DNA of 64,000 bases from contig NZ_BMRN01000004.1 of NCBI RefSeq assembly GCF_014648655.1, positions 1 through 64,000 of the forward strand. Reading direction: 5' to 3'. Positions 50,425-59,869 of this stretch are shown piece after piece. Every line of letters begins with the position of its first letter. Positions within the stretch are counted from its first letter, which is position 1. The translations under genes were made by a program, and so were the position numbers. Under the pieces are notes generated by a model that saw nothing but the letters and a program-made list of their open reading frames with translations, was not told where the DNA came from and ran no database searches. The stretch comes from Streptomyces atratus (GTDB lineage: Bacteria > Actinomycetota > Actinomycetes > Streptomycetales > Streptomycetaceae).

Positions 50425-52547
50425 CCACTCGTCTGAAGCAAGAGGACTCGATGTCCACTGTCACCCCCACCCGGGCACCGCACCAGGACGCGCCCACGGG
50501 CCACCAGAGCGAAGGACGCGTCGGCGGGGGCCTGTTCGACCCCAAGCAACTGCTCAAGTCCTTCCCGGACGCCGTCCGCAAGCTCGATCCCCGGGTGATG
50601 GTCAAGTCACCCGTGATGTTCGTGGTGCTGATCGGCTCGGTGCTCACCACCGTGCTCGCGGTACTGGATCCGGGCGACTGGTTCGGCTGGGCGATCGCGG
50701 TCTGGCTGTGGCTCACGACGATCTTCGCCAACCTGGCGGAGGCGGTCGCCGAGGGGCGCGGCAAGGCGCAGGCCGACACGCTGCGCAAGGCCAAGACCGA
50801 CACCGTCGCCCGGCGGCTGACCGGCACGAACGAGGAGCGGGTGCCGGGGACCGAACTGCGCATCGGTGATCTGGTGGTCTGCGAGGCCGGTGACATCATT
50901 CCCGGTGACGGGGATGTCGTCGAGGGTGTCGCGAGTGTGGACGAGTCCGCGATCACGGGCGAGTCGGCACCGGTCATCCGGGAGTCGGGCGGTGACCGCT
51001 CGGCCGTCACCGGGGGTACGAAGGTGCTCTCCGACCGGGTCGTCATCAAGATCACCACGAAGCCCGGCGAGACGTTCATCGACCGGATGATCGCCCTGGT
51101 CGAAGGCGCCGCCCGGCAGAAGACACCCAACGAGATCGCCCTGAACATCCTCCTGGCGTCCCTCACCATCGTCTTCCTCCTCGCCGTCGTCACCCTGCAG
51201 CCCTTCGCGATCTACGCGGGCCAGAAGCAGTCGATGATCGTGCTGACCGCACTGCTGGTCTGCCTGATCCCGACGACCATCGGCGCGCTGCTCTCGGCGA
51301 TCGGTATCGCCGGCATGGACCGGCTGGTGCAACGCAACGTCCTGGCCATGTCGGGGCGGGCCGTCGAGGCCGCGGGGGATGTCTCGACCCTGCTCCTCGA
51401 CAAGACCGGCACCATCACGCTCGGCAACCGCCAGGCCGCCGCATTCCTCCCGGTCAAGGGCACGACCGAGGCCGAACTGGCGGACGCCGCCCAGCTGTCC
51501 TCACTCGCCGACGAGACTCCCGAGGGCCGCTCCATCGTCGTGCTCGCCAAGGACAAGTACGGGCTGCGCGAACGGCACCAGGGCGAGCTGCGGCACGCCG
51601 AGTGGGTCGCGTTCACCGCCCAGACCCGCATGTCGGGTGTGGATGTCGACGGACGCAAGGTCCGCAAGGGCGCGACCGGTTCGGTCGTCGCCTGGGTGAA
51701 GGAGCGCGGCGGCAGCGTCTCGCAGGACGCGCAGGCACTCACCGACCAGATCTCGCAGGCCGGCGGCACACCGCTGCTGGTCGCCCTGGAGGACGAGCAC
51801 GGCGCCCGGGTCCTGGGTGTCATCCACCTCAAGGACGTCGTCAAGGAAGGCATGCGGGAGCGCTTCGACGAGCTGCGCCGCATGGGCATCAAGACCGTCA
51901 TGATCACCGGGGACAACCCGCTGACCGCGAAGGCGATCGCCGAGGAAGCAGGCGTCGACGACTTCCTGGCCGAGGCCACCCCCGAGGACAAGATGGCCCT
52001 CATCAAGCGGGAGCAGGCCGGCGGCAAACTCGTCGCGATGACCGGTGACGGCACCAACGACGCACCGGCGCTGGCTCAGGCGGATGTCGGCGTGGCCATG
52101 AACACCGGTACCTCGGCCGCAAAAGAGGCCGGCAACATGGTGGACCTGGACTCCAACCCCACCAAGCTGATCGAGATCGTCGAGATCGGCAAGCAGCTCC
52201 TCATCACCCGCGGAGCCCTGACCACCTTCTCGATCGCCAACGACGTCGCGAAGTACTTCGCGATCATCCCGGCAATGTTCGCGGTGGCCTACCCCAGCCT
52301 GGACAAGCTCAACATCATGCAGCTGTCCTCGCCCCAGTCCGCGATCCTGTCCGCGGTCGTCTTCAACGCGCTGATCATCATCGCGCTCGTGCCGCTCGCC
52401 CTGAAGGGCGTGCGCTACCGGCCCAGCAGCGCCGACTCGATGCTCCGCCGCAACCTCGGGATCTACGGACTGGGCGGCCTGGTCGCCCCGTTCATCGGCA
52501 TCAAGATCATCGACCTGATCATCTCCCTCATCCCCGGAATCGGCTGA
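50421..52547 (+). CDS. kdpB: K+-transporting P-type ATPase subunit KdpB
   Basis: A 708-residue protein from ATG 50421; a second in-frame ATG at 50451 with AGAGGA upstream would give 698 residues and is a real alternative. P-type ATPase signatures: TGES in the actuator loop, [12 protein letters not shown] (phosphorylated Asp), [12 protein letters not shown], and [21 protein letters not shown]. KdpB couples ATP hydrolysis to K+ uptake through KdpA. The N-terminal 30 residues are polar and variable. The kdpC start follows seven bases downstream. Confidence 0.97.
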   Translation: MTTRLKQEDSMSTVTPTRAPHQDAPTGHQSEGRVGGGLFDPKQLLKSFPDAVRKLDPRVMVKSPVMFVVLIGSVLTTVLAVLDPGDWFGWAIAVWLWLTTIFANLAEAVAEGRGKAQADTLRKAKTDTVARRLTGTNEERVPGTELRIGDLVVCEAGDIIPGDGDVVEGVASVDESAITGESAPVIRESGGDRSAVTGGTKVLSDRVVIKITTKPGETFIDRMIALVEGAARQKTPNEIALNILLASLTIVFLLAVVTLQPFAIYAGQKQSMIVLTALLVCLIPTTIGALLSAIGIAGMDRLVQRNVLAMSGRAVEAAGDVSTLLLDKTGTITLGNRQAAAFLPVKGTTEAELADAAQLSSLADETPEGRSIVVLAKDKYGLRERHQGELRHAEWVAFTAQTRMSGVDVDGRKVRKGATGSVVAWVKERGGSVSQDAQALTDQISQAGGTPLLVALEDEHGARVLGVIHLKDVVKEGMRERFDELRRMGIKTVMITGDNPLTAKAIAEEAGVDDFLAEATPEDKMALIKREQAGGKLVAMTGDGTNDAPALAQADVGVAMNTGTSAAKEAGNMVDLDSNPTKLIEIVEIGKQLLITRGALTTFSIANDVAKYFAIIPAMFAVAYPSLDKLNIMQLSSPQSAILSAVVFNALIIIALVPLALKGVRYRPSSADSMLRRNLGIYGLGGLVAPFIGIKIIDLIISLIPGIG

Positions 52548-52553
52548 CCTGCC

Positions 52554-53222
52554 ATGAACAACTCCGTAGGAAACACCGCCCGGCTGCTCTGGGCCGGACT
52601 GCGCGCCCTGCTCGTCCTCACCGTCGTGTGCGGCGTCATCTACCCGCTCGCCGTCACCGGCATCGCCCAGGGCATCTTCCCCGACAAGGCCAACGGCTCC
52701 GAGATCAGCTCCAACGGCAAGGTCGTCGGCTCCGAACTCATCGGCCAGCGCTACGACCTGCCGCTGAAGAAGGGACAGGAAACCGCGGCCCCGGACCTCA
52801 AGTGGTTCCAGCCGCGCCCCTCCAACGGACTCGGCACCAACAGCGTCAACACCCAGTACAAACTGATCCTCTCCGGTGCGACCAACCGCTCCGGCGACAA
52901 CAAGGAACTCATCGACTGGGTCACCGCCGCCAAGGCCGCCGTCGTCAAGGACAACTCCGTCCCCGGCCACCCCGTCAACCCCGCGGACGTGCCCGCCGAC
53001 GCCGTCACCTCCTCCGGCTCCGGACTCGACCCCGCCATCTCCCCGGCATACGCACACCTCCAGGTACGCCGCGTCGCCGAGCGCAACCACCTAGACGCCG
53101 CTCAGGTCGACAAGCTCGTCGAGCAGCACACCGACGGGCGGATCCTCGGCTTCGTGGGAGAGCCGAGGGTCAACGTCCTCCAGCTCAACATCGCACTCAA
53201 GCAACTGGTGAACGGGGCTTGA
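52554..53222 (+). CDS. kdpC: K+-transporting ATPase subunit KdpC
   Basis: A 222-residue protein with one N-terminal membrane helix (RALLVLTVVCGVIYPLAVTG). The outer domain has GSELIGQRYDLP, WFQPRPS, DAVTSSGSGLDPAISPAYA and a terminal VNVLQLNIALKQL, all typical of KdpC. It is thought to act as an accessory subunit aiding ATP affinity of the complex. It ends the kdpFABC unit; a strong bidirectional terminator follows. Confidence 0.96.
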   Translation: MNNSVGNTARLLWAGLRALLVLTVVCGVIYPLAVTGIAQGIFPDKANGSEISSNGKVVGSELIGQRYDLPLKKGQETAAPDLKWFQPRPSNGLGTNSVNTQYKLILSGATNRSGDNKELIDWVTAAKAAVVKDNSVPGHPVNPADVPADAVTSSGSGLDPAISPAYAHLQVRRVAERNHLDAAQVDKLVEQHTDGRILGFVGEPRVNVLQLNIALKQLVNGA

Positions 53223-53227
53223 GGGCA

Positions 53228-53256
53228 CTGAGGCCGGCCGTGGTGGCCGGCCTCAG
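53228..53256. terminator. Bidirectional terminator, 12-bp perfect stem
   Basis: CTGAGGCCGGCC (53228-53239) and GGCCGGCCTCAG (53245-53256) with a 5-nt loop. It lies between kdpC and the convergent M1 peptidase gene and overlaps the latter's stop codon. Confidence 0.85.
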
Positions 53257-54710
53257 GCCGTTGGGGCCCCCGCGCCGGTCCAGCGGGTCGGCGTGCCCGG
53301 GCTGCCCGGATAGAGGTACTTCTCCGGCGGGATGACAGTGCCGTCGACCCACGCCCCGAAGAAGCCCTTGAGGTCCTTGCCCGAGACCCTCGCCGCCAGC
53401 GCCTCGAACTGCCGGAACGAGGCGTTGCCGTACGCGTGGTCGCGGGTCCAGGCCCTGAGCGTCCGGAAGAACGCGTCGTCACCGACCGTGCGCCGCAGGG
53501 CGTGCAGCATCAGGGAGCCCTTGAAGTACAGCGCGCGATCCAGCTCCTTTCCCCGGCCCGGGTCATAGAGCTTGGTGGACCAGAAGGACGGGTCGTTCCT
53601 GTTGTTCTCGACCTCGGGCCGGTAGTAGTAACTGTCGAGGTCGGCGCCCTTGTGCTCCTCCCACAACTGCCCGGCGTACTGGGCGAAGCACTCCGCGACG
53701 CAGCCGTCCCGCCAGTCCTCGAACGACACGCTGTCGCCGAACCACTGGTGGGTGTTCTCGTGGACCACCGAGGCGTCGAAGAGCATCGCGCCGTACGTGG
53801 GGCGGCTCTGCGTCTCCAGGTCGAGGGGGCCGCCGGTGGGCTCCTTCGTGGCGCCGACGACGATGGCGCCCGCCGAGGAGAAGGGGTACGGGCCGAACTT
53901 CGCGGTCAGGAAGTCCAGAATCTCCGTCTGCTCGGCCTCCGCGTCCGGGTCGATGACGGTGTCCGGGCTGTATGCCGTGATGACCGGTGTTCCGGCGGCC
54001 GTCTTTCCCCGGTGGACGGTGAACCTGTCGATGGCGACGGTGCTGACGTACGTCGCCAGCGGCTTGTCCTCGAACCAGCGGAAGGTCTTTCTGCCGTCCT
54101 TGGCAGTGGCCGGGCCGGGCAGGCCGTTGCCGATGACCGTCCAGCCGTCGGGCACCGTCGCGGTGAGGGAGAAGGTGGCCTTGTCGGACGGGTGGTCGTT
54201 GGCGGGATACCAGGAGGTCGCGGCATGTGGTTCGCCCGTCACGTACGCGCCGCCGCTCTTCAGCGTGTGCCAGCCCTCGGCGTCGGGCTTGCCCGCGTAC
54301 TTCACCCGGACCGCGAACGTCGTGCCCTGCACGACCGGGCGGGCCGGGGTGATGACCAGCTCATGGGCCCCGGACCGGGAGAATGCCTTCACCGGGGTGC
54401 CGTCCACCGTGACCGATGCCACGGTGAAGCCCTTGAGGTCCAGGGTGAAGCGGTCCAGGCCGGTCAGGGCGCGGGCGGTGACGGTGGTGTCGCCGCCCAA
54501 GTGGTCGGTGCGCGCCGGGTCGTAGGCGATACGGACGTCGTAGTGGGCCACGTCGTAGCCGGAGTTGCCGTCGTCGGGGAAGTACGGATCACCGACGCCC
54601 GGGCCGCCGATGGCGGCGGAGGCGGGGACGGTGGCCAGGACGACGCCGCTCACCACAGCGGCCACGAAGGCAACGGCGGCTCTGCGGCGTCGGTTCAGCA
54701 GTCTGCGCAT
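53253..54710 (-). CDS. Secreted M1-family metallopeptidase
   Basis: A 485-residue protein with a twin-Arg-rich N-terminus and signal peptide (RAAVAFVAAVVSGVVLATVPASA). The beta-rich N-terminal domain is followed by the peptidase domain with the zinc motif VVHENTHQWFGDS (HExxH) and the third ligand in CVAECFAQYAGQL. In place of the classical GxMEN exopeptidase motif there is DLETQSRPTYG, seen in a secreted actinobacterial subgroup. It probably trims N-termini of extracellular peptides. The ribosome-binding site AGGAACGAG precedes the ATG. The M28 gene lies 21 bp upstream on the same strand. Confidence 0.93.
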   Translation of the reverse strand: MRRLLNRRRRAAVAFVAAVVSGVVLATVPASAAIGGPGVGDPYFPDDGNSGYDVAHYDVRIAYDPARTDHLGGDTTVTARALTGLDRFTLDLKGFTVASVTVDGTPVKAFSRSGAHELVITPARPVVQGTTFAVRVKYAGKPDAEGWHTLKSGGAYVTGEPHAATSWYPANDHPSDKATFSLTATVPDGWTVIGNGLPGPATAKDGRKTFRWFEDKPLATYVSTVAIDRFTVHRGKTAAGTPVITAYSPDTVIDPDAEAEQTEILDFLTAKFGPYPFSSAGAIVVGATKEPTGGPLDLETQSRPTYGAMLFDASVVHENTHQWFGDSVSFEDWRDGCVAECFAQYAGQLWEEHKGADLDSYYYRPEVENNRNDPSFWSTKLYDPGRGKELDRALYFKGSLMLHALRRTVGDDAFFRTLRAWTRDHAYGNASFRQFEALAARVSGKDLKGFFGAWVDGTVIPPEKYLYPGSPGTPTRWTGAGAPTA

Positions 54711-54731
54711 GTCTCGTTCCTGGGATGGGGG

Positions 54732-55640
54732 TCAGCGTCGGGCAATGGTGGCGGCGAGTTTCCACAGCACGCCGATGAGGGCATCGGTGCTGGTCGTCTC
54801 CGTCTTCGGGTCCACGTTGGCGAGGTTGTCGCACGCCTCGTGGATGCAGTCCGAGATACCGGTGCTGAAGCCGGACGACGGGATGCCGGCGTTTCCGAAC
54901 GACTCGTGGTCCGAACCGCCGACGCCGATGTCGAACGTGGGGATGTTCCGTTCGGCGAACCATGACTCGAACGCCTGCTGGGCTTCGGTCTCGCCGTGCT
55001 CGTCGTCGTGGACCACGAGCCACTGCTGGGTGTTCTTGCTGCCCGCCTGGTCGAAGTTGAGGTAGACGTCGATCCTGCGGCGCTCGGCCCCGGAGAGTTT
55101 CCCGACGTAGTCCGCCGAGCCGATCAGCCCCGGTTCCTCCGCGCCCCACCATGCGAACCGAAGGTGCCGCTCGGGGGTGAGACGGGACTTGGCCACCTGA
55201 AGGGCGGTGGCCAGGACCGCGGCCGAGCCCGAGCCGTTGTCGTTGATCCCCGGGCTCTCCTTGACGCTGTCGAGGTGGGCGCCGGTCAGCAGCACGTGAT
55301 CCGGGTCGCCGCCGGGCCAGTCGGCGATCAGGTTGTTGCCGGTGGCGCCGTTGTAGGTGAAGGGGACCAGTTTCGTGCGGAAGCCGGCCCGGTCCAGGGC
55401 GCTCTTCACATACGCCACCGAGTCCGCGTATCCCTGCGTGCCGTGCGCGCGGTTGCCGCCGTTGCGGTCGGCGATGCGCTGCAGCGCGCGCAGGTGGGGC
55501 ATCACCTGCTGCTCGGAGACGGTGGGGGTGGTAGGGGCCTGCGCCTTCGCGGAGGCGGTTGCGGCGGGGACCGCGGACAGGGTCAGGGATATCCCGAGGG
55601 CTCCGGCGACAAGCCCGGGAAGGCTCCTGCGTAACGTCAT
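54732..55640 (-). CDS. Secreted M28-family aminopeptidase
   Basis: A 302-residue protein with a signal peptide (SLPGLVAGALGISLTLSAVPAATASA). The di-zinc site is complete: GAHLDSV (His, Asp), INDNGSGSAA (bridging Asp), WWGAEEPGLIGS (catalytic Glu and ligand), GGSDHESF (Asp), and CIHEACDNLANVD (His). This closely follows the Streptomyces griseus aminopeptidase pattern. It releases N-terminal hydrophobic residues from extracellular peptides. AAAGGG precedes the ATG. It lies just upstream of the M1 peptidase, forming a secreted peptide-degradation pair. Confidence 0.94.
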   Translation of the reverse strand: MTLRRSLPGLVAGALGISLTLSAVPAATASAKAQAPTTPTVSEQQVMPHLRALQRIADRNGGNRAHGTQGYADSVAYVKSALDRAGFRTKLVPFTYNGATGNNLIADWPGGDPDHVLLTGAHLDSVKESPGINDNGSGSAAVLATALQVAKSRLTPERHLRFAWWGAEEPGLIGSADYVGKLSGAERRRIDVYLNFDQAGSKNTQQWLVVHDDEHGETEAQQAFESWFAERNIPTFDIGVGGSDHESFGNAGIPSSGFSTGISDCIHEACDNLANVDPKTETTSTDALIGVLWKLAATIARR

Positions 55641-55936
55641 GCGTACCCTTTCAAGGACGGGGCACTCGCCCCGGTGGACCCTGGCAAGGCTGGTCAGTCG
55701 GTGTCAGGAAGTTGTCGGGAAGCGGTTGTGTTCCGATAAGGAATTCGTCCATGCGGTTCGGCGCTGTGAAGTGACTGCCCGTCAAGTCACGCCCGGTAAT
55801 GGTGTCCAACTTGTAAATCGGGGAAGGCGGCCGGTCGCCCGCCGTCCGGGGCGCCCTCGCCGGGGACTACGGAAACACCGAGAACCTGTTCCTTCTCGCC
55901 GCCGACGCCTTCACCGCGAATGCTCGGCCGGTCCAC
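55641..55936. other. Region between M28 peptidase and ABC fragment
   Basis: About 300 bp. The left part (55700-55820) is AT-richer and may contain the peptidase operon promoter (minus strand). From about 55850 an open frame continuous with the ABC fragment reads GDYGNTENLFLLAADAFTAN, which does not look like an ABC ATPase and may derive from another gene. Confidence 0.4.
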
Positions 55937-56266
55937 CAGCCGACCGGCGAACTCGACACCGCCAGTGGCGAGGACGTCTTCGCCGCCCTGCGCCGCGCCA
56001 ACGACGAACTCGGCACGACCGTCCTGGTCGTCACCCACGACCCGATGGTCTCCGGGCAGGTGCGGCGTACGGTACGCATCCGCGACGGCCGGATCTCCAC
56101 GAAGACCCTGCGCGGCGGCGGCCCCGACGGCGACGCGGAGGAATTCGCCGTACTCGACCGGGTGGGGCGGCTGCAGCTGCCCGACGACCATCTGCGACGG
56201 TATGGCCGCCACCGGGTGCGCCTCCCCGCCGATGACGACCACATCGGCGTCCGGCCGGACGCCTGA
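55937..56266 (+). pseudogene. Truncated ABC transporter ATP-binding protein (3' end only)
   Basis: The frame begins at the Walker B/D-loop region, reading QPTGELDTASGEDVF where DEPTGELD is expected. It continues with VLVVTHDPMVSGQVRRTVRI (H-loop), then a C-terminal tail to a TGA at 56266. The P-loop, Q-loop and signature motif are missing, so it is not functional. A full ABC ATPase gene follows 84 bp on. Deletion of an ABC transporter locus, including its permease, is the likely history. Confidence 0.75.
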
Positions 56267-56349
56267 CCACGGTCCTTCGGCCATTGCCCAGCCCTGTGTC
56301 CGATGCACATACTGGCGGCCGACGGGACCGAATACGTACGGGGAGAGGC

Positions 56350-57099
56350 ATGAACGACAACACCGGCCGGACGAGCACCGGCGGGCAGAGCGGCGCGGCG
56401 GTCGCCGAGGACCCGGCCCGCGGGCCCATGGTCCGGGTCCAGGACCTGCACCGCTCGTACGGCACCGGCGCCGCTGCCGTGCACGCGCTGCGCGGGGTGT
56501 CCTTCGAGGTGCCGCGCGGTGAACTCGTGGCACTCAAGGGACGCTCGGGCTCAGGCAAGACGACGCTCCTCAACCTCGTCGGTGGCCTCGACAGCCCCGA
56601 CGGCGGCCGGATCACCGTCGGCGGCACGGACCTAGCCGAACTCGGCGAGGAGGGGCTCCTGGAGCTGCGCCGGGACCGGATCGGCTTCATCTTCCAGTCG
56701 TTCGGTCTGATCCCGATCCTGACCGCCGCGGAGAACGTCGGCGTACCCATGCGGCTGCGCAAGGCGGACCCGCGCGAGCGCGAGGACCGGGTGGCGCTGC
56801 TGCTCTCCATGGTCGGCCTCGCCGACCATGCCGCTCAGCGCCCCGGCGAACTCTCCGGCGGCCAGCAGCAGCGCGTCGCGATCGCCCGCGCGCTGGCCAA
56901 CCGCCCCGCGCTGCTGATCGCGGACGAGCCGACGGGGCAGCTCGACGCGGAGACCGGGCTCGCGGTGATGGAGCTGCTGCGGGCGGTGGTGCGGAGTGAA
57001 GGCGTCACAGCACTGGTGGCGACGCATGACGCGCAGTTGCTGGGGCTGGCGGACCGGGTGCTGGAGCTGAGCGACGGGCACATCGTCGAACACGAGTAG
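56350..57099 (+). CDS. ABC transporter ATP-binding protein (LolD/MacB type)
   Basis: A 249-residue protein from ATG 56350 with GGGAGAGG upstream. The Walker A is GRSGSGKT, the Q-loop IGFIFQSFGLIP, the signature LSGGQQQRVAIARAL, the Walker B LLIADEPTGQLDAE and the H-loop ALVATHDAQ. These match exporters of the MacB/LolD class that pair with FtsX-type permeases. No permease gene is nearby, so its partner was lost or lies elsewhere. The gene is complete. Confidence 0.93.
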   Translation: MNDNTGRTSTGGQSGAAVAEDPARGPMVRVQDLHRSYGTGAAAVHALRGVSFEVPRGELVALKGRSGSGKTTLLNLVGGLDSPDGGRITVGGTDLAELGEEGLLELRRDRIGFIFQSFGLIPILTAAENVGVPMRLRKADPREREDRVALLLSMVGLADHAAQRPGELSGGQQQRVAIARALANRPALLIADEPTGQLDAETGLAVMELLRAVVRSEGVTALVATHDAQLLGLADRVLELSDGHIVEHE

Positions 57100-57205
57100 T
57101 GGGGGCGGGGTGGGGGCCGGGTCCGTCCGAGGCGTCAGAATCCTGTCAATTCGGTCCCTCACCCCACCCCCCGTCCCATTTGTCGAGAATCCTCGGGGTA
57201 GCTTC

Positions 57206-57237
57206 GATCCGGCTGCCGCATCGGCGGCAGCCGGATC
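57206..57237. promoter_or_regulatory. 14-bp perfect inverted repeat just upstream of kdpD
   Basis: GATCCGGCTGCCGC (57206-57219) and GCGGCAGCCGGATC (57224-57237) around a 4-nt loop, ending 18 bp before the kdpD start codon. It may terminate the ABC gene or, as RNA, affect access to the kdpD ribosome-binding site. Confidence 0.6.
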
Positions 57238-57255
57238 AGAGAAGACAATGGGGCC

Positions 57256-59799
57256 ATGGCACGCGGCAAGCTTCGGATCTACCTGGGTGCGGCACCCGGC
57301 GTCGGCAAGACGTACGCGATGCTCTCCGAGGCCCACCGCCGTGTGGAACGGGGCACCGACTGCGTCGTCGCCTTCGTGGAGCACCACGACCGCCCACGCA
57401 CCGAGGTCATGCTGCACGGCCTGGAGCAGATCGGGCGCCGTGAGATCGAATACCGCTCCGCGGTCTTCACCGAGATGGACGTCGACGCGGTCCTGGAGCG
57501 CGCCCCGGCCGTCGCCCTGGTGGACGAACTGGCGCACACCAATGTGCCGGGCTCCCGCAACGCCAAGCGCTGGCAGGACGTCGAGGAGCTCCTCCAGGCC
57601 GGCATAGACGTGATCTCCACCGTCAACATCCAGCACCTGGAATCACTCGGCGACGTCGTCGAGGCCATAACCGGCGTACGGCAGCGCGAGACCGTCCCCG
57701 ACGAGGTCGTCCGCAGGGCCGACCAGCTCGAACTCGTCGACATGTCGCCCCAGGCGCTGCGTCGCCGGATGGCCCACGGCAACATCTACAAGCCGGACCG
57801 GATCGACGCGTCCCTGTCCAACTACTTCCGCCCCGGCAACCTGACCGCCCTGCGCGAGCTGGCCCTCCTCTGGGTCGCCGACCGGGTTGACGAATACCTT
57901 CAGCAGTACCGCGGCGAGCACAACATCCGCACCACCTGGCAGGCCCGCGAACGCATCGTCGTCGGACTCACCGGCGGTCCCGAGGGCCGTACGCTCATCC
58001 GCCGCGCGTCCAGGATGGCGGCCAAGGGCTCCGGCAGCGAGATCCTCGCCGTCTACATCGCCCGCAGCGACGGACTGACCTCCGCCTCGCCCAAGGAACT
58101 CGCCGTCCAGCGCACCCTCGTGGAGGACCTCGGCGGCACGTTCCACCACGTCATCGGCGACGACATACCGTCGGCGCTCCTCGAATTCGCCCGTGGGGTG
58201 AACGCCACGCAGATCGTCCTCGGCTCCAGCCGCCGCAAGGCCTGGCAGTACATCTACGGACCGGGCGTGGGAGCCACCGTCGCCCGCGAGTCCGGCCCCG
58301 ACCTCGACGTCCATATCGTCACCCACGAAGAGGTCGCCAAGGGCCGCGGTCTGCCCATTGCCCGCGGCGCCCGGCTGGGCCGGGTCCGGATCATCTGGGG
58401 CTGGCTGGTCGGTGTGGGCGGTCCGGCCCTGCTCACGCTGCTCCTGATCCGCCTGGACAGCGGCCCCGGGCTCGCCAACGACGTCCTGCTCTTCCTCTTC
58501 CTGACCGTCGCCGCGGCCCTGCTCGGCGGGCTGCTGCCCGCCCTGGCATCGGCCGCCGTCGGCTCGCTGCTGCTGAACTACTGGTTCACCCCGCCCACCC
58601 ACACCCTGACTGTGCAGGACCCGGAGAACTTCGTCGCGATCGTGATCTTCTTCGCGGTGGCGGTCTCGGTCGCCTCGGTCGTCGATCTGGCGGCCCGCCG
58701 CACCCATCAGGCGGCCAGGCTGCGCGCCGAGTCGGAGATCCTCTCCTTCCTGGCCGGCAGCGTGCTGCGCGGCGAGACGACCCTGGACGCACTCCTGGAG
58801 CGGGTCCGCGAGACCTTCGCCATGGAGTCCGTCGCCCTGCTGGAGCGGCAGAGCGACGTCGATCCGTGGACATGCGCCGGGAGCGTCGGGCCGAGCCCGG
58901 TGGCCCGGCCGGAGGACGCGGATGTGGACATGCCCGTCGGTGACCACATGGCGCTCGCGCTTTCCGGCCGGGTGCTGCCGGCCGAGGACCGCCGGGTGCT
59001 CGGCGCGTTCGCCGCCCAGGCCGCCGTCGTACTGGACCGCCAGCGCCTGGTCGACGAGGCGGAGGAGGCCCGGCGGCTCGCCGAGGGAAACCGGATCAGG
59101 ACGGCCCTCCTCGCCGCCGTCAGCCACGATCTGCGTACCCCGCTCGCCGCCATCAAGGCCGCCGTCAGCTCCCTGCGCTCCGACGACGTCGCCTGGTCGG
59201 ACGAGGACCAGGCCGAACTCCTGGAGGGCATCGAGAACGGCGCCGACCGCCTCGACCACCTCGTGGGCAACCTCCTCGACATGTCCAGGCTGCAGACCGG
59301 CACCGTCACCCCGCTGATCCGCGAGATCGACCTCGACGAGGTGGTCCCGATGGCGCTCGGCGGCGTCCCCGAGGGCAGCGTGGACCTGGACATCCCCGAG
59401 ACCCTGCCGATGGTCGACGTCGACCCCGGGCTGCTGGAAAGGGCCGTCGCCAACATCGTCGAGAACGCCGTCAAGTACAGCCCCTGCGCAGAACGCGTCA
59501 CGGTGGCCGCCAGCGCGCTCGGCGGACGCGTCGAACTACGGGTGGCCGACCGCGGCCCCGGCGTCCCCGACGACGCCAAGGAGCGCATCTTCGAGCCCTT
59601 CCAGCGCTACGGCGACGCTCCGCGCGGCGCAGGCGTCGGACTGGGCCTCGCCGTCGCCCGCGGCTTCGTGGAGTCCATGGGCGGCACGCTGGGCGCCGAG
59701 GACACCCCCGGCGGCGGCCTCACCATGGTGCTGACCCTCAAGGCGGCATCGGGATACGTTCCCGTCAGCCCCGACCTGCCCGCGCGGGTCACCTCATGA
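57256..59799 (+). CDS. kdpD: Sensor histidine kinase KdpD
   Basis: An 847-residue protein with the full KdpD layout. The N-terminal KdpD domain (1-210) has the P-loop GAAPGVGKTYAML and the DELAHTNVPGSRN motif. A USP-like domain follows (about 235-360), then four membrane helices (about 378-480), a GAF-like domain (about 500-600), the H-box AAVSHDLRTPLAAI (about 620-633) and an HATPase domain ending GVGLGLAVARGFVES. KdpD senses low K+ or turgor and phosphorylates KdpE. It is on the same strand as kdpFABC but separated from it by about 4 kb. Confidence 0.96.
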   Translation: MARGKLRIYLGAAPGVGKTYAMLSEAHRRVERGTDCVVAFVEHHDRPRTEVMLHGLEQIGRREIEYRSAVFTEMDVDAVLERAPAVALVDELAHTNVPGSRNAKRWQDVEELLQAGIDVISTVNIQHLESLGDVVEAITGVRQRETVPDEVVRRADQLELVDMSPQALRRRMAHGNIYKPDRIDASLSNYFRPGNLTALRELALLWVADRVDEYLQQYRGEHNIRTTWQARERIVVGLTGGPEGRTLIRRASRMAAKGSGSEILAVYIARSDGLTSASPKELAVQRTLVEDLGGTFHHVIGDDIPSALLEFARGVNATQIVLGSSRRKAWQYIYGPGVGATVARESGPDLDVHIVTHEEVAKGRGLPIARGARLGRVRIIWGWLVGVGGPALLTLLLIRLDSGPGLANDVLLFLFLTVAAALLGGLLPALASAAVGSLLLNYWFTPPTHTLTVQDPENFVAIVIFFAVAVSVASVVDLAARRTHQAARLRAESEILSFLAGSVLRGETTLDALLERVRETFAMESVALLERQSDVDPWTCAGSVGPSPVARPEDADVDMPVGDHMALALSGRVLPAEDRRVLGAFAAQAAVVLDRQRLVDEAEEARRLAEGNRIRTALLAAVSHDLRTPLAAIKAAVSSLRSDDVAWSDEDQAELLEGIENGADRLDHLVGNLLDMSRLQTGTVTPLIREIDLDEVVPMALGGVPEGSVDLDIPETLPMVDVDPGLLERAVANIVENAVKYSPCAERVTVAASALGGRVELRVADRGPGVPDDAKERIFEPFQRYGDAPRGAGVGLGLAVARGFVESMGGTLGAEDTPGGGLTMVLTLKAASGYVPVSPDLPARVTS

Positions 59800-59869
59800 C
59801 CTCGCAGTTCACCTCATGATCTCCGCAACGTCCCAGGAGATCGCCGTACAGCAGAAAGGCAGGGCCCCC

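Noticed and set aside
57643..59259. Long minus-strand frame opposite kdpD
   Set aside because: Antisense artefact; kdpD is complete and unmistakable on the plus strand.
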